From: Bradyrhizobium murdochi
GTDB taxonomy: Bacteria; Pseudomonadota; Alphaproteobacteria; Rhizobiales; Xanthobacteraceae
Direction of reading: 5' to 3'
DNA: 64,000 bases
NCBI RefSeq assembly: GCF_000472965.1
Contig: NZ_AXAU01000003.1
Span: forward strand, 269-64,268
Part shown: positions 16,423 through 25,959 of the stretch, in pieces
How positions within the stretch are numbered: the first letter of the stretch is position 1
Layout: every line of letters starts with the position of its first letter
Notes under the pieces: model-generated
Database searches by the model: none
Told to the model about the DNA's origin: nothing
What the model saw: only the letters and a program-made list of their open reading frames with translations
Program-made: the position numbers and the translations under genes

Positions 16423-19365
16423 ATGAAGAACGCCTCAACGCTCGAGCGACGCCTGCGGTCGAACATGACGGGCGATGTCCTGTTCGACGCGTTCAACCGC
16501 GGCCGCTACGCGACTGACGCCTCGTTCTATCAAATCCTGCCACTCGGTGTTGTGGTGCCCCGGACCATGGACGAGGCGTTGCGGGCGGTCGCCATCGCGA
16601 GGGATGAGGGCCGGATCGTCACCCCGCGCGGCGGCGGGACGTCGCAGTGCGGCCAGACGGTCAACGACGGGATCGTCGTCGACTTTTCGAAGCACCTGAA
16701 CCGCCTGCTCTCCCTTGATGTCGAAAACCGCATTTGTGTGGTCGAGCCCGGCATCGTGCTCGACGATCTCAACCGCCAGCTCAAAAAGCACGGGCTGTGG
16801 TTTCCGGTCGACGTCTCGACCGCCTCGCGCGCCACCATCGGCGGCATGGCCGGCAACAATTCCTGCGGCGGCCGTTCGCTGCGTTACGGCACCATGCGCG
16901 ACAACACGCTGTCGATGGATGCGGCGCTGGCCGACGGCACGCTTTTGCATTTCGGCGAGGTGCCGCGGGATCTCGCGCGGGTGAATTCGCCCCAGAGCGG
17001 GCTTGCGCTGTTCCGCGACATGCTCGACCTCGGCGAGCGCGAGGCCACCGAAATATCCGAGCGGTTTCCAAAGGTGCAGCGCCGCGTCGGCGGCTACAAT
17101 CTCGATGCGCTGGTGCCACGCAACGCGCCCAACAACATGGCGCACCTGTTGGTCGGCTCCGAGGGCACGCTTGCCTTCACAACGCAGGTCGAGCTCAAGC
17201 TGTGGCCTGTGATTCGCAACAAGGTGCTGGGCGTCTGCCATTTCGGCAGCTTCTACGAGGCGATGGATGCCGCCCAGCATCTGGTGAAGCTGCGGCCGAT
17301 CGCGGTGGAGCTGGTTGATCGCACCATGATTGCGCTCGGCCGCGAGATCGCGATGTTCCAGCCGATCATCGCCACGGCCGTGCGCGGCGATCCCGATGCG
17401 GTGCTGGTCGTCGAATTCGCCGAGGAAGATCAGGCCGAGAATTTGCATCGGCTGAAGCAACTCGGCGAACTGATGGCCGATCTCGGCTTTGGCTGGGACA
17501 GGCCGCAGCGCAAATGGGGCGGCGTGGTCGAGATCACCGAGCCAGGCTTGCAGACCGGCATCGCCGATTTTCGCGCCGCCGGCCTCAACGTGATGATGTC
17601 GATGAAGCAGGAGGGCAAGCCGGTCTCCTTCGTCGAGGATTGCGCCGTGCCACTGCCGCACCTCGCCGACTACACCGAGCGGCTCAACGCGATCTTCGCC
17701 AAGCACGGCACGCGCGGCACCATGTATGCGCACGCCTCTGAAGGCTGCCTGCATGTACGGCCCGTCCTCAATCTGAAGCTTGAGAAGGACGTCAAGGCGA
17801 TGCGCGCCATTGCCGAAGAGACGTTCGAGATGGTGCGCGAGTACAAGGGCTCGCACTCCGGCGAGCATGGCGACGGACTGGTTCGCTCCGAATTTCACGA
17901 AGCGATGTTCGGCTCGCGCATTGTTGCCGATTTCAGGGAGGTCAAGCAGCGCTTCGACCCGGACAATTTGCTCAATCCCGGCAAGATCGTCGATCCGCCG
18001 AAGATGGACGACCGTTCGCTGTTCCGTTATCGGCCAGACTATCGCGTTGCCGAACTGAAGACCGCGCTCGACTGGTCGGTTTATCCCGGCGCCGGCGGCG
18101 GCTTTCAGGGCGCAGTCGAGATGTGCAATAACAACGGCGCCTGCCGGAAGCTCGAAGGCGGCGTGATGTGCCCGTCCTATCGCGCGACGCGCAACGAGAG
18201 GGACGTCACGCGCGGCCGCGCCAATACGCTGCGGCTGGCGATCTCGGGACAGTTGGGTCCTGACGCGCTGGCTTCAGATGAAATGATGGAGACGCTGAAA
18301 CTTTGCGTGTCTTGCAAGGCCTGCCGTCATGAATGCCCGACCGGCGTCGACATGGCCAAGATGAAGATCGAGGTGCTGGCCGCACGTGCGGCCAAACACG
18401 GCATTTCCCTGCGCGACCGGCTAGTCGGCTATCTGCCGCGCTATGCGGATCTCGCCTCCCGCTTTGCCCCGCTGGCCAACTGGCGCAACAGCAGTCCGCT
18501 GTTGCGTGCCCTGTTCGAGAAGTTTGCCGGCATCAGCGCGAAGCGCGCCCTGCCCGCATTCCGCCGCGACGTATTCAAGCCGGAAGCCGAGGTCTTCGGT
18601 CCGGCAGATGGCCGCGAGGTCGTGCTGTTCGCCGACACATTTAATCGTGCTTACGAGCGGGAGAATCTCGACGCCGCGCTACGCGTTCTAGTCGAAGCCG
18701 GATACCGCGTTCACCTGCCGAACCCGACGGATAGCGGCCGGCCGCTGTGCTGCGGGCGAACCTTCCTTTCGGCGGGTTTGGTCGATCAGGCGCGCAGCGA
18801 ATTGAACCGGCTGGTCACCACCTATGCGCCATTCGCTGCACGCGGCGTGCCAATCGTCGGACTGGAGCCGAGCTGCCTGCTGACGCTGCGCGACGAGCTG
18901 CTGTCGCTACGCTCGGACGATGCCGCCAAGAACATCAGCGCGCACGCATTGCTGTTCGAGGAATTCCTGGTTCGCGAGGCGGAGGCCGGCCGCCTCAAGC
19001 TGCCTCTTGGCGCCATGCCGAGGAAAGCGTTGGTACATGGGCACTGCCACCAAAAATCATTCGGCGCGTTCAAGCCGGTCGAGAAGGTGCTGCGTCTCAT
19101 TCCCGACCTCGGCGTCGAAACTATCGAGTCCAGTTGCTGCGGCATGGCTGGCGCCTTCGGCTACGGCGCCGATACCTATCAGGCCTCGATGGAGATGGCT
19201 GAGCTGTCGCTGCTACCGGCGGTGCGCCGCGCCGATACCGCCACGCTGATCGTTGCCGATGGCACCTCATGCCGCCATCAGATCAAGGATGGCACGAACC
19301 GTGCACCGCTTCACGTCGCCCGCGTGCTTGCGATGAGCCTCGACAGCGCGCAATCCAACCGTTAA
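16423..19365 (+). CDS. Fused FAD and iron-sulfur 2-hydroxy-acid dehydrogenase (GlcD-GlcF or YdiJ type)
   Basis: A very large flavoprotein of 980 residues. The N-terminal half has a PCMH-type FAD domain (RGGGTSQCGQTV, GGMAGNNSCGGRSL, LVGSEGTLAF) and an FAD-oxidase C-terminal domain ending in HSGEHGDGLVRSE and LNPGKIVDPP. The second half has Fe-S cysteines (Cys568, 574, 583; Cys628, 631, 634, 638) and two CCG domains (LCCGRTFLSAG, SCCGMAGAFGYG). Such fusions oxidise glycolate, D-lactate or D-2-hydroxyglutarate. Context with GlcG and serine-glyoxylate aminotransferases favours glycolate. The start is uncertain: ATG at 16423 is used, but an in-frame GTG at 16372 and a TTG at 16402 after GAGGGGG are possible. 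Confidence 0.87.
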   Translation: MKNASTLERRLRSNMTGDVLFDAFNRGRYATDASFYQILPLGVVVPRTMDEALRAVAIARDEGRIVTPRGGGTSQCGQTVNDGIVVDFSKHLNRLLSLDVENRICVVEPGIVLDDLNRQLKKHGLWFPVDVSTASRATIGGMAGNNSCGGRSLRYGTMRDNTLSMDAALADGTLLHFGEVPRDLARVNSPQSGLALFRDMLDLGEREATEISERFPKVQRRVGGYNLDALVPRNAPNNMAHLLVGSEGTLAFTTQVELKLWPVIRNKVLGVCHFGSFYEAMDAAQHLVKLRPIAVELVDRTMIALGREIAMFQPIIATAVRGDPDAVLVVEFAEEDQAENLHRLKQLGELMADLGFGWDRPQRKWGGVVEITEPGLQTGIADFRAAGLNVMMSMKQEGKPVSFVEDCAVPLPHLADYTERLNAIFAKHGTRGTMYAHASEGCLHVRPVLNLKLEKDVKAMRAIAEETFEMVREYKGSHSGEHGDGLVRSEFHEAMFGSRIVADFREVKQRFDPDNLLNPGKIVDPPKMDDRSLFRYRPDYRVAELKTALDWSVYPGAGGGFQGAVEMCNNNGACRKLEGGVMCPSYRATRNERDVTRGRANTLRLAISGQLGPDALASDEMMETLKLCVSCKACRHECPTGVDMAKMKIEVLAARAAKHGISLRDRLVGYLPRYADLASRFAPLANWRNSSPLLRALFEKFAGISAKRALPAFRRDVFKPEAEVFGPADGREVVLFADTFNRAYERENLDAALRVLVEAGYRVHLPNPTDSGRPLCCGRTFLSAGLVDQARSELNRLVTTYAPFAARGVPIVGLEPSCLLTLRDELLSLRSDDAAKNISAHALLFEEFLVREAEAGRLKLPLGAMPRKALVHGHCHQKSFGAFKPVEKVLRLIPDLGVETIESSCCGMAGAFGYGADTYQASMEMAELSLLPAVRRADTATLIVADGTSCRHQIKDGTNRAPLHVARVLAMSLDSAQSNR

Positions 19366-19393
19366 TCCTGCCTGATCGCAAAGGAATTCATTT

Positions 19394-19822
19394 ATGGCTG
19401 AACTCACTCTCGACGTCGCCCGCAAGATTCTCGATGCCGCGCTTGCCAAAGGCGTCGAGAAGAAACTGAAGCCGCTGGTCATCACCATTCTGGACGCCCG
19501 AGGCTGCGTGAAGGTCACGGCGGCGCAGGACGGCACCAGCCTGATGCGCGCCGAGATCGCGCACGGCAAGGCCTATGGCGCACTCGCGATGGGCATGGGA
19601 TCGCGAGCGTTATTCCAGCGCGCCCAGGAGCAGGCTTACTTCGTCGGAGCCGTGAATGCGCTGGCACAAGGTCGCCTGGTGCCGGTGCCGGGCGGCGTGC
19701 TGATCATGGACGGCACGACGTTGCTCGGCGCCGTTGGCGTCAGCGGCGACACCTCCGACAATGACGAGATCTGCGCCGTCGCCGGCATCGAGGCTGCCGG
19801 ATTGAAGGCAAATGCGGGATAA
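19394..19822 (+). CDS. glcG: GlcG/HbpS family protein
   Basis: A 142-residue protein of the GlcG (DUF336) family, with LDVARKILDAALAKG at the start, VKVTAAQDGTSLMRAEIAHGKAY in the middle and GGVLIMDGTTLLGAVGVSGDTSDNDE at the end. GlcG accompanies glycolate oxidase genes in many bacteria; its biochemical role is not settled. It begins 28 bases after the dehydrogenase stop, so the two form an operon, and it is the best contextual sign that the dehydrogenase handles glycolate. Confidence 0.88.
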   Translation: MAELTLDVARKILDAALAKGVEKKLKPLVITILDARGCVKVTAAQDGTSLMRAEIAHGKAYGALAMGMGSRALFQRAQEQAYFVGAVNALAQGRLVPVPGGVLIMDGTTLLGAVGVSGDTSDNDEICAVAGIEAAGLKANAG

Positions 19823-20017
19823 CGGTCGGCGTCGTCAATTGATCTCATTTAGCTGACGCCTCGCGCGTTGCGAGAACGCTAGATCACCGCAATCGAACCG
19901 GCATCTTCTTCCGCCGCACCGTTGCGGATTTCGATCGCGAAAGACGATCCGCACCGGTCTAGCGAGCGAGCGCGGAGTGTCCTCCGCGCCGGCGAAAGTC
20001 GACCGACACATCTGATG

Positions 20018-20542
20018 TTACGAGGAATGCAGATCCCTGTTTAGCGCCAATATCGATTTCAAAAACTGCGCTAAGTTGTGCCCCGGAAACAAATACCCTT
20101 TTATGCCAGCAGCCTGCGCTGCTTCTAGATCGGTGGGCTTGTCGCCGATCAGAATGCTGCGACTGACGTCCACCGGAAAGCGCTCCATGAGATCCTGGAT
20201 CATCCCTGGTGCAGGCTTGCGTCGCGGACTTACTCGACGATATCGCTCTATCGCTGCCTCGGGATGGTAAGGGCAGTATTCGAATGCATCTATGTGCGCA
20301 CCGATCTTGGCCAGGTCATTTTCCATCCACTTGTGCAACGCTTCTACGTGAGTTTCCTCGTAAAGACCTCTAGCTACTCCTGACTGGTTAGTAATCACGA
20401 ACACAAAATATCCAGCACCATTAGCAACCTTGACCGCTTCGCGCGCTCCCTCAATCCATTTCAGTTGACTAATCTCGAAAACATAGCCGTGGTCCTCATT
20501 GAGCACTCCATCTCGATCAAAGAAAATCGCTGGTCTTTTCAT
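20018..20542 (-). CDS. HAD-IIIA phosphatase, GmhB-like
   Basis: A 174-residue HAD-superfamily phosphatase of histidinol-phosphate/heptose-bisphosphatase type. Motif I is FFDRDGVLN, motif II FVITNQSG, motif III the lysine in PRRKPAPGM, and motif IV LIGDKPTDLEAA. In canonical GmhB a zinc is held by CxH and CxC; here only CPYH remains and the second pair is replaced by RRVSPRRK. The start is the ATG at 20542 before KRPAIFF. The gene looks less GC-rich than its neighbours and stands apart from other envelope genes, so horizontal gain is possible. The exact substrate is uncertain. Confidence 0.8.
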   Translation of the reverse strand: MKRPAIFFDRDGVLNEDHGYVFEISQLKWIEGAREAVKVANGAGYFVFVITNQSGVARGLYEETHVEALHKWMENDLAKIGAHIDAFEYCPYHPEAAIERYRRVSPRRKPAPGMIQDLMERFPVDVSRSILIGDKPTDLEAAQAAGIKGYLFPGHNLAQFLKSILALNRDLHSS

Positions 20543-20773
20543 TTCATCGCCTAAGAAAGCGGGAAAGGATTTGGTGAAGATCGCTGGTGCATTTGTTGGT
20601 GTCCGAGGACTTTGGCTGGCAATTACCCGAGGAAGCCCCGCTCGTGAATGAGATTTCAAAGCACGATGTCGTTGGAATAGCGAGGTATTATATCCCATGT
20701 CCCTTGACGGTCTCAGCCTCCATTCCTGGAGCGGTCGAAGGCGTCAGCTTGCCTTCGCGGACTTACAACCGGG

Positions 20774-21556
20774 CTATTTGCCGGGCCAAGCAGGCTTTCG
20801 CTTCTCGCTGAAAGCCCTCAGCCCTTCCTTGGCGTCTTCCGTCATCGCCAGTAGCGCGATCTGGCTTTCGGTATAGGCGATGCTTTCGTCGAACGACATC
20901 GAGGCGATGGCGCGCATCGCATATTTGCCACGGCGGATCGCCGTCGGCGACTTGTCAACGATGCGGCTGACCAGCCAGTCGACCTTGGCGTCGAGCTCGG
21001 CCGCTGGCACCACGTAGTTCAGGAGCCCGGCAGCCTGTGCTGCGTGCGCGTCAAATGGCTCACCAGTCAGCGACCACTCGCTGACCAGCCGCTTCGGCGC
21101 GATCGACTGCAGCAGGCTCAGTACCTGCATCGGGAACACGCCCACCTTCACCTCGGGCAAACCGAAGATGACGTGATCGGCAGCGACCGCCATGTCGGTC
21201 ATGCACAACAGGCCCATGCCGCCGGCCATGCAGACGCCCCCGACACGGGCGATTGCGGGCTTGGTGGCGTTTTGCGATAACCGCAGCAGATCGGCATAGT
21301 CGACATTCGGTCGCGAATAGTCCATCGCGAAGGCAGCACCGCTGTTCTGCAGATCGGCGCCGGCGCAAAATGCCTTGTCGCCTGCCCCCGTCAGCACGAT
21401 GACGCGGACGTCCTTGTCGTCATGCGCGTCGCGATAGCCGCGGGCGATGCCAGCGACCACATCGGCATTGATGGCATTGCGCTTGTCCGGGCGGTTGATG
21501 GTGATCCAGAACGCCTGCCCGCGCTTTTCGCAGATTACGCTTTTATGGTCGGTCAT
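20774..21556 (-). CDS. Enoyl-CoA hydratase/isomerase family protein
   Basis: A 260-residue crotonase-fold protein with INRPDKRNAIN, GAGDKAFCAGADLQ and the second oxyanion segment GGVCMAGGMGLLCMTDMAVA. The C-terminal FSEKRKPAWPGK ending is common in the family. The start is the ATG at 21556. It lies 72 bases after the molybdoenzyme gene in the same direction, and may be the last gene of a transcript beginning with the MmgE/PrpD protein. Substrate unknown. Confidence 0.87.
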   Translation of the reverse strand: MTDHKSVICEKRGQAFWITINRPDKRNAINADVVAGIARGYRDAHDDKDVRVIVLTGAGDKAFCAGADLQNSGAAFAMDYSRPNVDYADLLRLSQNATKPAIARVGGVCMAGGMGLLCMTDMAVAADHVIFGLPEVKVGVFPMQVLSLLQSIAPKRLVSEWSLTGEPFDAHAAQAAGLLNYVVPAAELDAKVDWLVSRIVDKSPTAIRRGKYAMRAIASMSFDESIAYTESQIALLAMTEDAKEGLRAFSEKRKPAWPGK

Positions 21557-21628
21557 TGTCCCGCTCGCCTTTTCGTCAAATGCTGGCAACGCATTTGCGG
21601 CAGGATGACGGTGGACTGCAAGAGCGAT

Positions 21629-23737
21629 CTAACTCTTGTGCCCACTGGCTGACGTCGCCTTTTTCACCCAGACCTTGTTGTCATGAAACGCCGCGCCGCC
21701 GACGGGCGCGACGGCTTCGGCGCCGGTCAGCATGTTGATGCCGCGGCCACCGATATGGGCCTTGTTGGGATGAATGGATTCCGCGACCAGCACGCCACGG
21801 CGCAGGCCGTCGAATAGCCGCGCGGTCAACGTCGTTTCGCCGCGGGCGTTGCCGAGCATGACGGCATCGCCGTCGGCAATGCCGAGTGACGCCGCGTCCT
21901 CGGGATGGATCATGACGGTCGGACTGCCCTCGCGCGCGATCGACGACGGGGTTTCGTTGAAGCTAGTATTGAGGAAGCTGCGCGACGGACTGGTGGCGAG
22001 CCGGAACGGATGCGCCTCATCCGCCTCCTCGATGACCGTCCAGTGGTCCGGTAGCGACGGCATCTGCTCCCACGGACCGAGGCCAGGCTTACCGGACGGA
22101 GGATTCGCCCAATCGGCCTTGAAGTGGAACTTCTTGTCCTGGTGCGCAAAACCGTCGAGATAATGCGAGGTTCGAAAATCCGGCTGGATATCGCGCCACA
22201 GATCCGCTTCCAGCGTCTCGATGTCGCCGTGACCGCTCTTCTTCAGCGTCGCATCGATCAGTTCGCGCGGCGTCATCTCAAATCCGGGATGCACGGCATT
22301 GAGGCGGCGGCCGAGGCCTTGCAGCACCTCATGGTTGGAACGGCACTCGCCGGGCGGATCGATCAGCTTCGCGCCCACCGAAATATGCTGGTGGCCGCCG
22401 CCGTAATAGAGATCGTCATGCTCCATGAACATGGTGGCGGGAAGCACGATGTCGGCCATGAGCGCCGTCTCGGTCATGAACTGCTCATGCACTGCGACGA
22501 ACAGGTCCTCGCGCGCAAAGCCCCGGCGCACCAGCGCCTGCTCGGGGGCGACTGTCACTGGATTGGTGTTCTGAATCAGCATTGCCTTGACGGGACCGCC
22601 GCCCTTCAAGGCGTCGGCATCGCCGGTCAGGATGCGCCCAATCTTGGATTGATCGAGCCAGCGTGTCGTCTGATCGATCGCGTCGTGGCCCTCGATGATC
22701 GACTCGTCGAAATTCCAGATCCCTGCATTGTTGAAGAATGCGCCACCGCCTTCATACTGCCAGGCACCGGTCACCGCCGGGATGCACAGCGCCGCATGCA
22801 TCTGCGTTGCACCGTTGCGGCTGCGCGTAAAGCCGTAGCCGAGGCGGAAGAACGTACGCTTGGTCTGGCCAACCAGGCGCGCGAACGCCTCGATCTCCTC
22901 GACCGATACGCCAGAGATCTTCGAAGCCCATTCCGGCGTGCGGGTCGCCAGATGCGTCTCGAGCTCGTCGGGGCAGTCGGTATACCGATCCATATAGGCA
23001 CGGTCCGCGTAACCCTCGCGGAACAGCACGTGCATGACGCCGCAGGCGAACGCGCCGTCGGTCCCCGGCCGGAGCAATATCTTGATGTCGGCCTGCTTCA
23101 TGGTGTCGTTGTTGTAGACGTCGATCGCCGCGATTTTCGCACCGCGCTCCTTGCGGGCGCGCGAGGCATGCGTCATCACGTTGACCTGGGTGTTCACCGG
23201 ATTGGTGCCCCAGATCACGACGAGATCGGAGACGCCCATCTCGCGCGGATCGACGCCGGCGATCTTGCCGGTGCCGATGGCGAAGCCGACGCGCGCGATG
23301 TTGGCGCAGATCGTCGAGTAAAAGCGCGAATATTTCTTTACATGCGCCAGGCGATTGATGCCGTCGCGCATGACGAGCCCCATCGTGCCGGCATAGTAGT
23401 AGGGCCAGACCGACTCGGCGCCGAATTCACGCTCGGCCTGATCGAACCGCGCCGCGATTTCGTCCAGCGCCTCATCCCAGGAAATCCGCGAGAACTGGCC
23501 GGAGCCCTTCGGTCCGGTGCGGCGCATCGGGTACAGCAGCCGGTCGGGATGATGAATGCGCTCGGCGTAGCGCGCGACCTTGGCGCAGACGACGCCGGCC
23601 GTATAGGTCTGCTGCTTGGAACCGCGGACCCGCCCGATCGAACGCCCGTCGATCACCTCGATGTCGAGCGCGCAGGCCGACGGACAATCGTGCGGACAGG
23701 TGGAATGGCGGATGTCGACCTTGGCATGCTGGTTCAT
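21629..23737 (-). CDS. Molybdopterin oxidoreductase, DMSO-reductase family
   Basis: A 702-residue catalytic subunit with an N-terminal [4Fe-4S] site (Cys14, Cys18, Cys22 in CPHDCPSACAL, and Cys51) followed by the molybdopterin domains. Cofactor segments include VIWGTNPVNTQVNVM, QNTNPVTVAPEQ and the C-terminal dinucleotide-binding domain with IADGDAVMLGNARGE. No twin-arginine signal is present, so it is probably cytoplasmic. No electron-transfer or membrane subunit is adjacent, which suggests it acts with a soluble partner. Family members include oxidoreductases and hydroxylating enzymes; the substrate is unknown. Confidence 0.88.
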   Translation of the reverse strand: MNQHAKVDIRHSTCPHDCPSACALDIEVIDGRSIGRVRGSKQQTYTAGVVCAKVARYAERIHHPDRLLYPMRRTGPKGSGQFSRISWDEALDEIAARFDQAEREFGAESVWPYYYAGTMGLVMRDGINRLAHVKKYSRFYSTICANIARVGFAIGTGKIAGVDPREMGVSDLVVIWGTNPVNTQVNVMTHASRARKERGAKIAAIDVYNNDTMKQADIKILLRPGTDGAFACGVMHVLFREGYADRAYMDRYTDCPDELETHLATRTPEWASKISGVSVEEIEAFARLVGQTKRTFFRLGYGFTRSRNGATQMHAALCIPAVTGAWQYEGGGAFFNNAGIWNFDESIIEGHDAIDQTTRWLDQSKIGRILTGDADALKGGGPVKAMLIQNTNPVTVAPEQALVRRGFAREDLFVAVHEQFMTETALMADIVLPATMFMEHDDLYYGGGHQHISVGAKLIDPPGECRSNHEVLQGLGRRLNAVHPGFEMTPRELIDATLKKSGHGDIETLEADLWRDIQPDFRTSHYLDGFAHQDKKFHFKADWANPPSGKPGLGPWEQMPSLPDHWTVIEEADEAHPFRLATSPSRSFLNTSFNETPSSIAREGSPTVMIHPEDAASLGIADGDAVMLGNARGETTLTARLFDGLRRGVLVAESIHPNKAHIGGRGINMLTGAEAVAPVGGAAFHDNKVWVKKATSASGHKS

Positions 23738-23821
23738 GCGATTCTAAGTAACATCAAACGCGGCGGTCGCCGAGAGGCTTTGCCCGGCACAACGTCTGCA
23801 AAAACGGCCTTTAGCCATGCA

Positions 23822-24574
23822 TCAGGCGCCCAAATAGGCGCCGCCATTGGTGTGGATCGCCTGCCCGTTGATGTAGCGCGCACCAGGCCCGCACAGGAAA
23901 CGCACGGTTGCGGCGACGTCTTCCGGCAGTCCCCGATTGCCGGTGATGGTCCGATGCGTCAAATGATGCGCCGGCTCGGGCTTATCCTTCGGCCGGGGCG
24001 TGCCGATCAGGCCTGGAACCACGCAGTTCGCGGTGATGCCGTCGTCAGCGAGGTCGTGCGCCAGCGCGCGGGTGAAACCGATGATGCCGGCCTTCGCCGT
24101 CACCACATGCGCGCGGTTCTTGGCGCCGGTGTGCGCGCTAAGGCCGCCGATATTGATGATAGTCCCCGCGCCGGACTTTCGCAGCGCCGGTAGGCAGGCC
24201 TTCACGCAGTGGAACGCGCCATCGAGGGTCACGTCGAGGATTTCGCGCCAAGCGGCATAGTCCATCTCAGCGAACGGCTTTTCGCGCCGCAGCGCGGCGT
24301 TGTTGACGAGGATATCGATACGTCCGAATTGCTTCACCGCAGCATTGGCCATCGCCCGCACTGCGTTAGCATCAGCGACGTCGCCGATATGGACCAATGC
24401 CTTGCTGCCGCCGGCTTCGATCTCCTGGGCGACCGCCTCCGCCTCGGCGCGGTTGCTGCGCGTGTTCACCACTACGAACGCGCCGCCTTCCGCCAGCGTC
24501 AGCGCGATCGCGCGGCCGGTATTGCGGCCTGCGCCGGTGACAATCGCGACCTTGCCGGCGAGTTCTTTGGTCAT
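23822..24574 (-). CDS. Short-chain dehydrogenase/reductase with altered catalytic residues
   Basis: A 250-residue Rossmann-fold SDR. The cofactor loop TGAGRNTGRAIA and the NNAALRREKP segment are normal. In the active-site stretch, which aligns without gaps to classical SDRs, the catalytic serine position holds glycine (NIGGLSAHTG) and the YxxxK tyrosine position holds valine (AHVVTAKAG), with a histidine one residue before. Lysine is kept. The protein may therefore have lost dehydrogenase activity or use another mechanism. It starts 6 bases after the MmgE/PrpD gene. Confidence 0.87.
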   Translation of the reverse strand: MTKELAGKVAIVTGAGRNTGRAIALTLAEGGAFVVVNTRSNRAEAEAVAQEIEAGGSKALVHIGDVADANAVRAMANAAVKQFGRIDILVNNAALRREKPFAEMDYAAWREILDVTLDGAFHCVKACLPALRKSGAGTIINIGGLSAHTGAKNRAHVVTAKAGIIGFTRALAHDLADDGITANCVVPGLIGTPRPKDKPEPAHHLTHRTITGNRGLPEDVAATVRFLCGPGARYINGQAIHTNGGAYLGA

Positions 24575-24580
24575 GAGCCG

Positions 24581-25954
24581 CTACCCCTGCAATGAGGAAA
24601 GATCGATGCGGCCATTATACAGCCCCGCCATCAGCTTCAACGCCGCGCCGCTTTGCGCGGCGCTCCAGCCGCCATGCTCTGCGTTGAGCAGGAATTTGTC
24701 GGTCACGTCCTGCCGCGTCAACGGCTCCCGCGCACCGCCGCGCAGGTACGGCTGCCGCTCTTCCACCACGCTGCCGTCGCGGAGCATAGCGCGGATGTGG
24801 CCGGTGTAATTGTTCGGATAGGGATTGTCCGGGTCGATCACGAATTTCACCTTGGCGGCGAGCGCCAGCACTTGCTGATCGCGGATCGCGCTTTCGGTGA
24901 ACGCGGCAAGCCCGACGTGGCCATGCACGAAGCCGGTGGCCAGCAGATAAGGCACGGCGAATTTTGCGGCATAGCCGTTGCGCGGACGCTGCTTGTCCAC
25001 CAATGGCTCCCACAGCCGATGCACCGTTCCCTCTGCCACCTCGCAGACGATCTCGGCGACATCCTCCGGTCTTACGCCACGAGCGGCCAATCGGCGCGCG
25101 CAATCGATATAGGGCTGCGCCATTGTCCCGCATGGATAAGGCTTGAACGCCAGCGTGTCCGTTACCCAGCGCGTACCGAAATCGCCGGTCAGCGCGCCAT
25201 AGTCGCCATCGGTGGTGTGTGCGAAGCCATGAAACAAGCCGTGCACACCCTCGAATACCGTGCGCGGGCCGACGAACCCTCCGCGCGCCAACAACGCGGC
25301 ACGGATGCCTGATTGCGCTGCCCACCCGGCATGCAGCCGTTTGGACCAGGCGCCTTCGGCAAGATATTCGATGATGCCGCCGGCCATGCTGCCGGCAATG
25401 CCGAGCGCATCGACGATCTGCCTCGCGTTAAGGCCAAGCGCTGCACCGACACCGGCGGCAGCGCCCATTGCGCCGAAGACCGCAGTCGGATGGAAGCCAG
25501 CCTCGTGAACCGCTTTGGGCACCACGAGACTCAACCGGCACAGCACTTCGCTGCCCACCGCAATCCCGATCAGCGCCATGCGGCCATCCGGGTTGTGCCG
25601 CTCGCAAGCAGCAAGCACTGCCGGGACAATCACCGCGCCGGCATGCACTGGACCACCCTCAAAAGTGTCGTCGAAGTCCTCGCCATGCGCGGCAGTGCCG
25701 TTGACGAAGGCGGCACCGGCCGCGCTCAGCGTGCGCTTGTGCCCGATCGCCGTGCAGGGACCATCATCGTCGCAACCGGCCAGCGCACTCCCGACGTAAT
25801 CCTCGTTGCGCGCGGTGACGCACAGGCCGACCACGTCGATCAGCAGCTCCTCGCATTGGCGGACGGTTTCAGCCGGTAACGCGCCGGGTCTGAGCGCGGC
25901 GATCCTTTCGGCAAGCGTTTCGGCGACCGAAATCCTTGGCAGTCCGGAGGCCAT
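24581..25954 (-). CDS. MmgE/PrpD family protein
   Basis: A 457-residue member of the family that includes 2-methylcitrate dehydratase and cis-aconitate decarboxylase. Family features are NGTAAHGEDFDDTFEGGPVHAGA near residue 90, a glycine/alanine-rich helical core, KPYPCGTMAQPYIDCA, and the second-domain ending around AEHGGWSAAQSGA. No citrate-cycle partner is adjacent, so it is probably a catabolic dehydratase or isomerase of unknown substrate. The start is the ATG at 25954; a TTG three codons before is less likely. It is followed by the SDR after 6 bases. Confidence 0.87.
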   Translation of the reverse strand: MASGLPRISVAETLAERIAALRPGALPAETVRQCEELLIDVVGLCVTARNEDYVGSALAGCDDDGPCTAIGHKRTLSAAGAAFVNGTAAHGEDFDDTFEGGPVHAGAVIVPAVLAACERHNPDGRMALIGIAVGSEVLCRLSLVVPKAVHEAGFHPTAVFGAMGAAAGVGAALGLNARQIVDALGIAGSMAGGIIEYLAEGAWSKRLHAGWAAQSGIRAALLARGGFVGPRTVFEGVHGLFHGFAHTTDGDYGALTGDFGTRWVTDTLAFKPYPCGTMAQPYIDCARRLAARGVRPEDVAEIVCEVAEGTVHRLWEPLVDKQRPRNGYAAKFAVPYLLATGFVHGHVGLAAFTESAIRDQQVLALAAKVKFVIDPDNPYPNNYTGHIRAMLRDGSVVEERQPYLRGGAREPLTRQDVTDKFLLNAEHGGWSAAQSGAALKLMAGLYNGRIDLSSLQG

Positions 25955-25959
25955 ATCGG

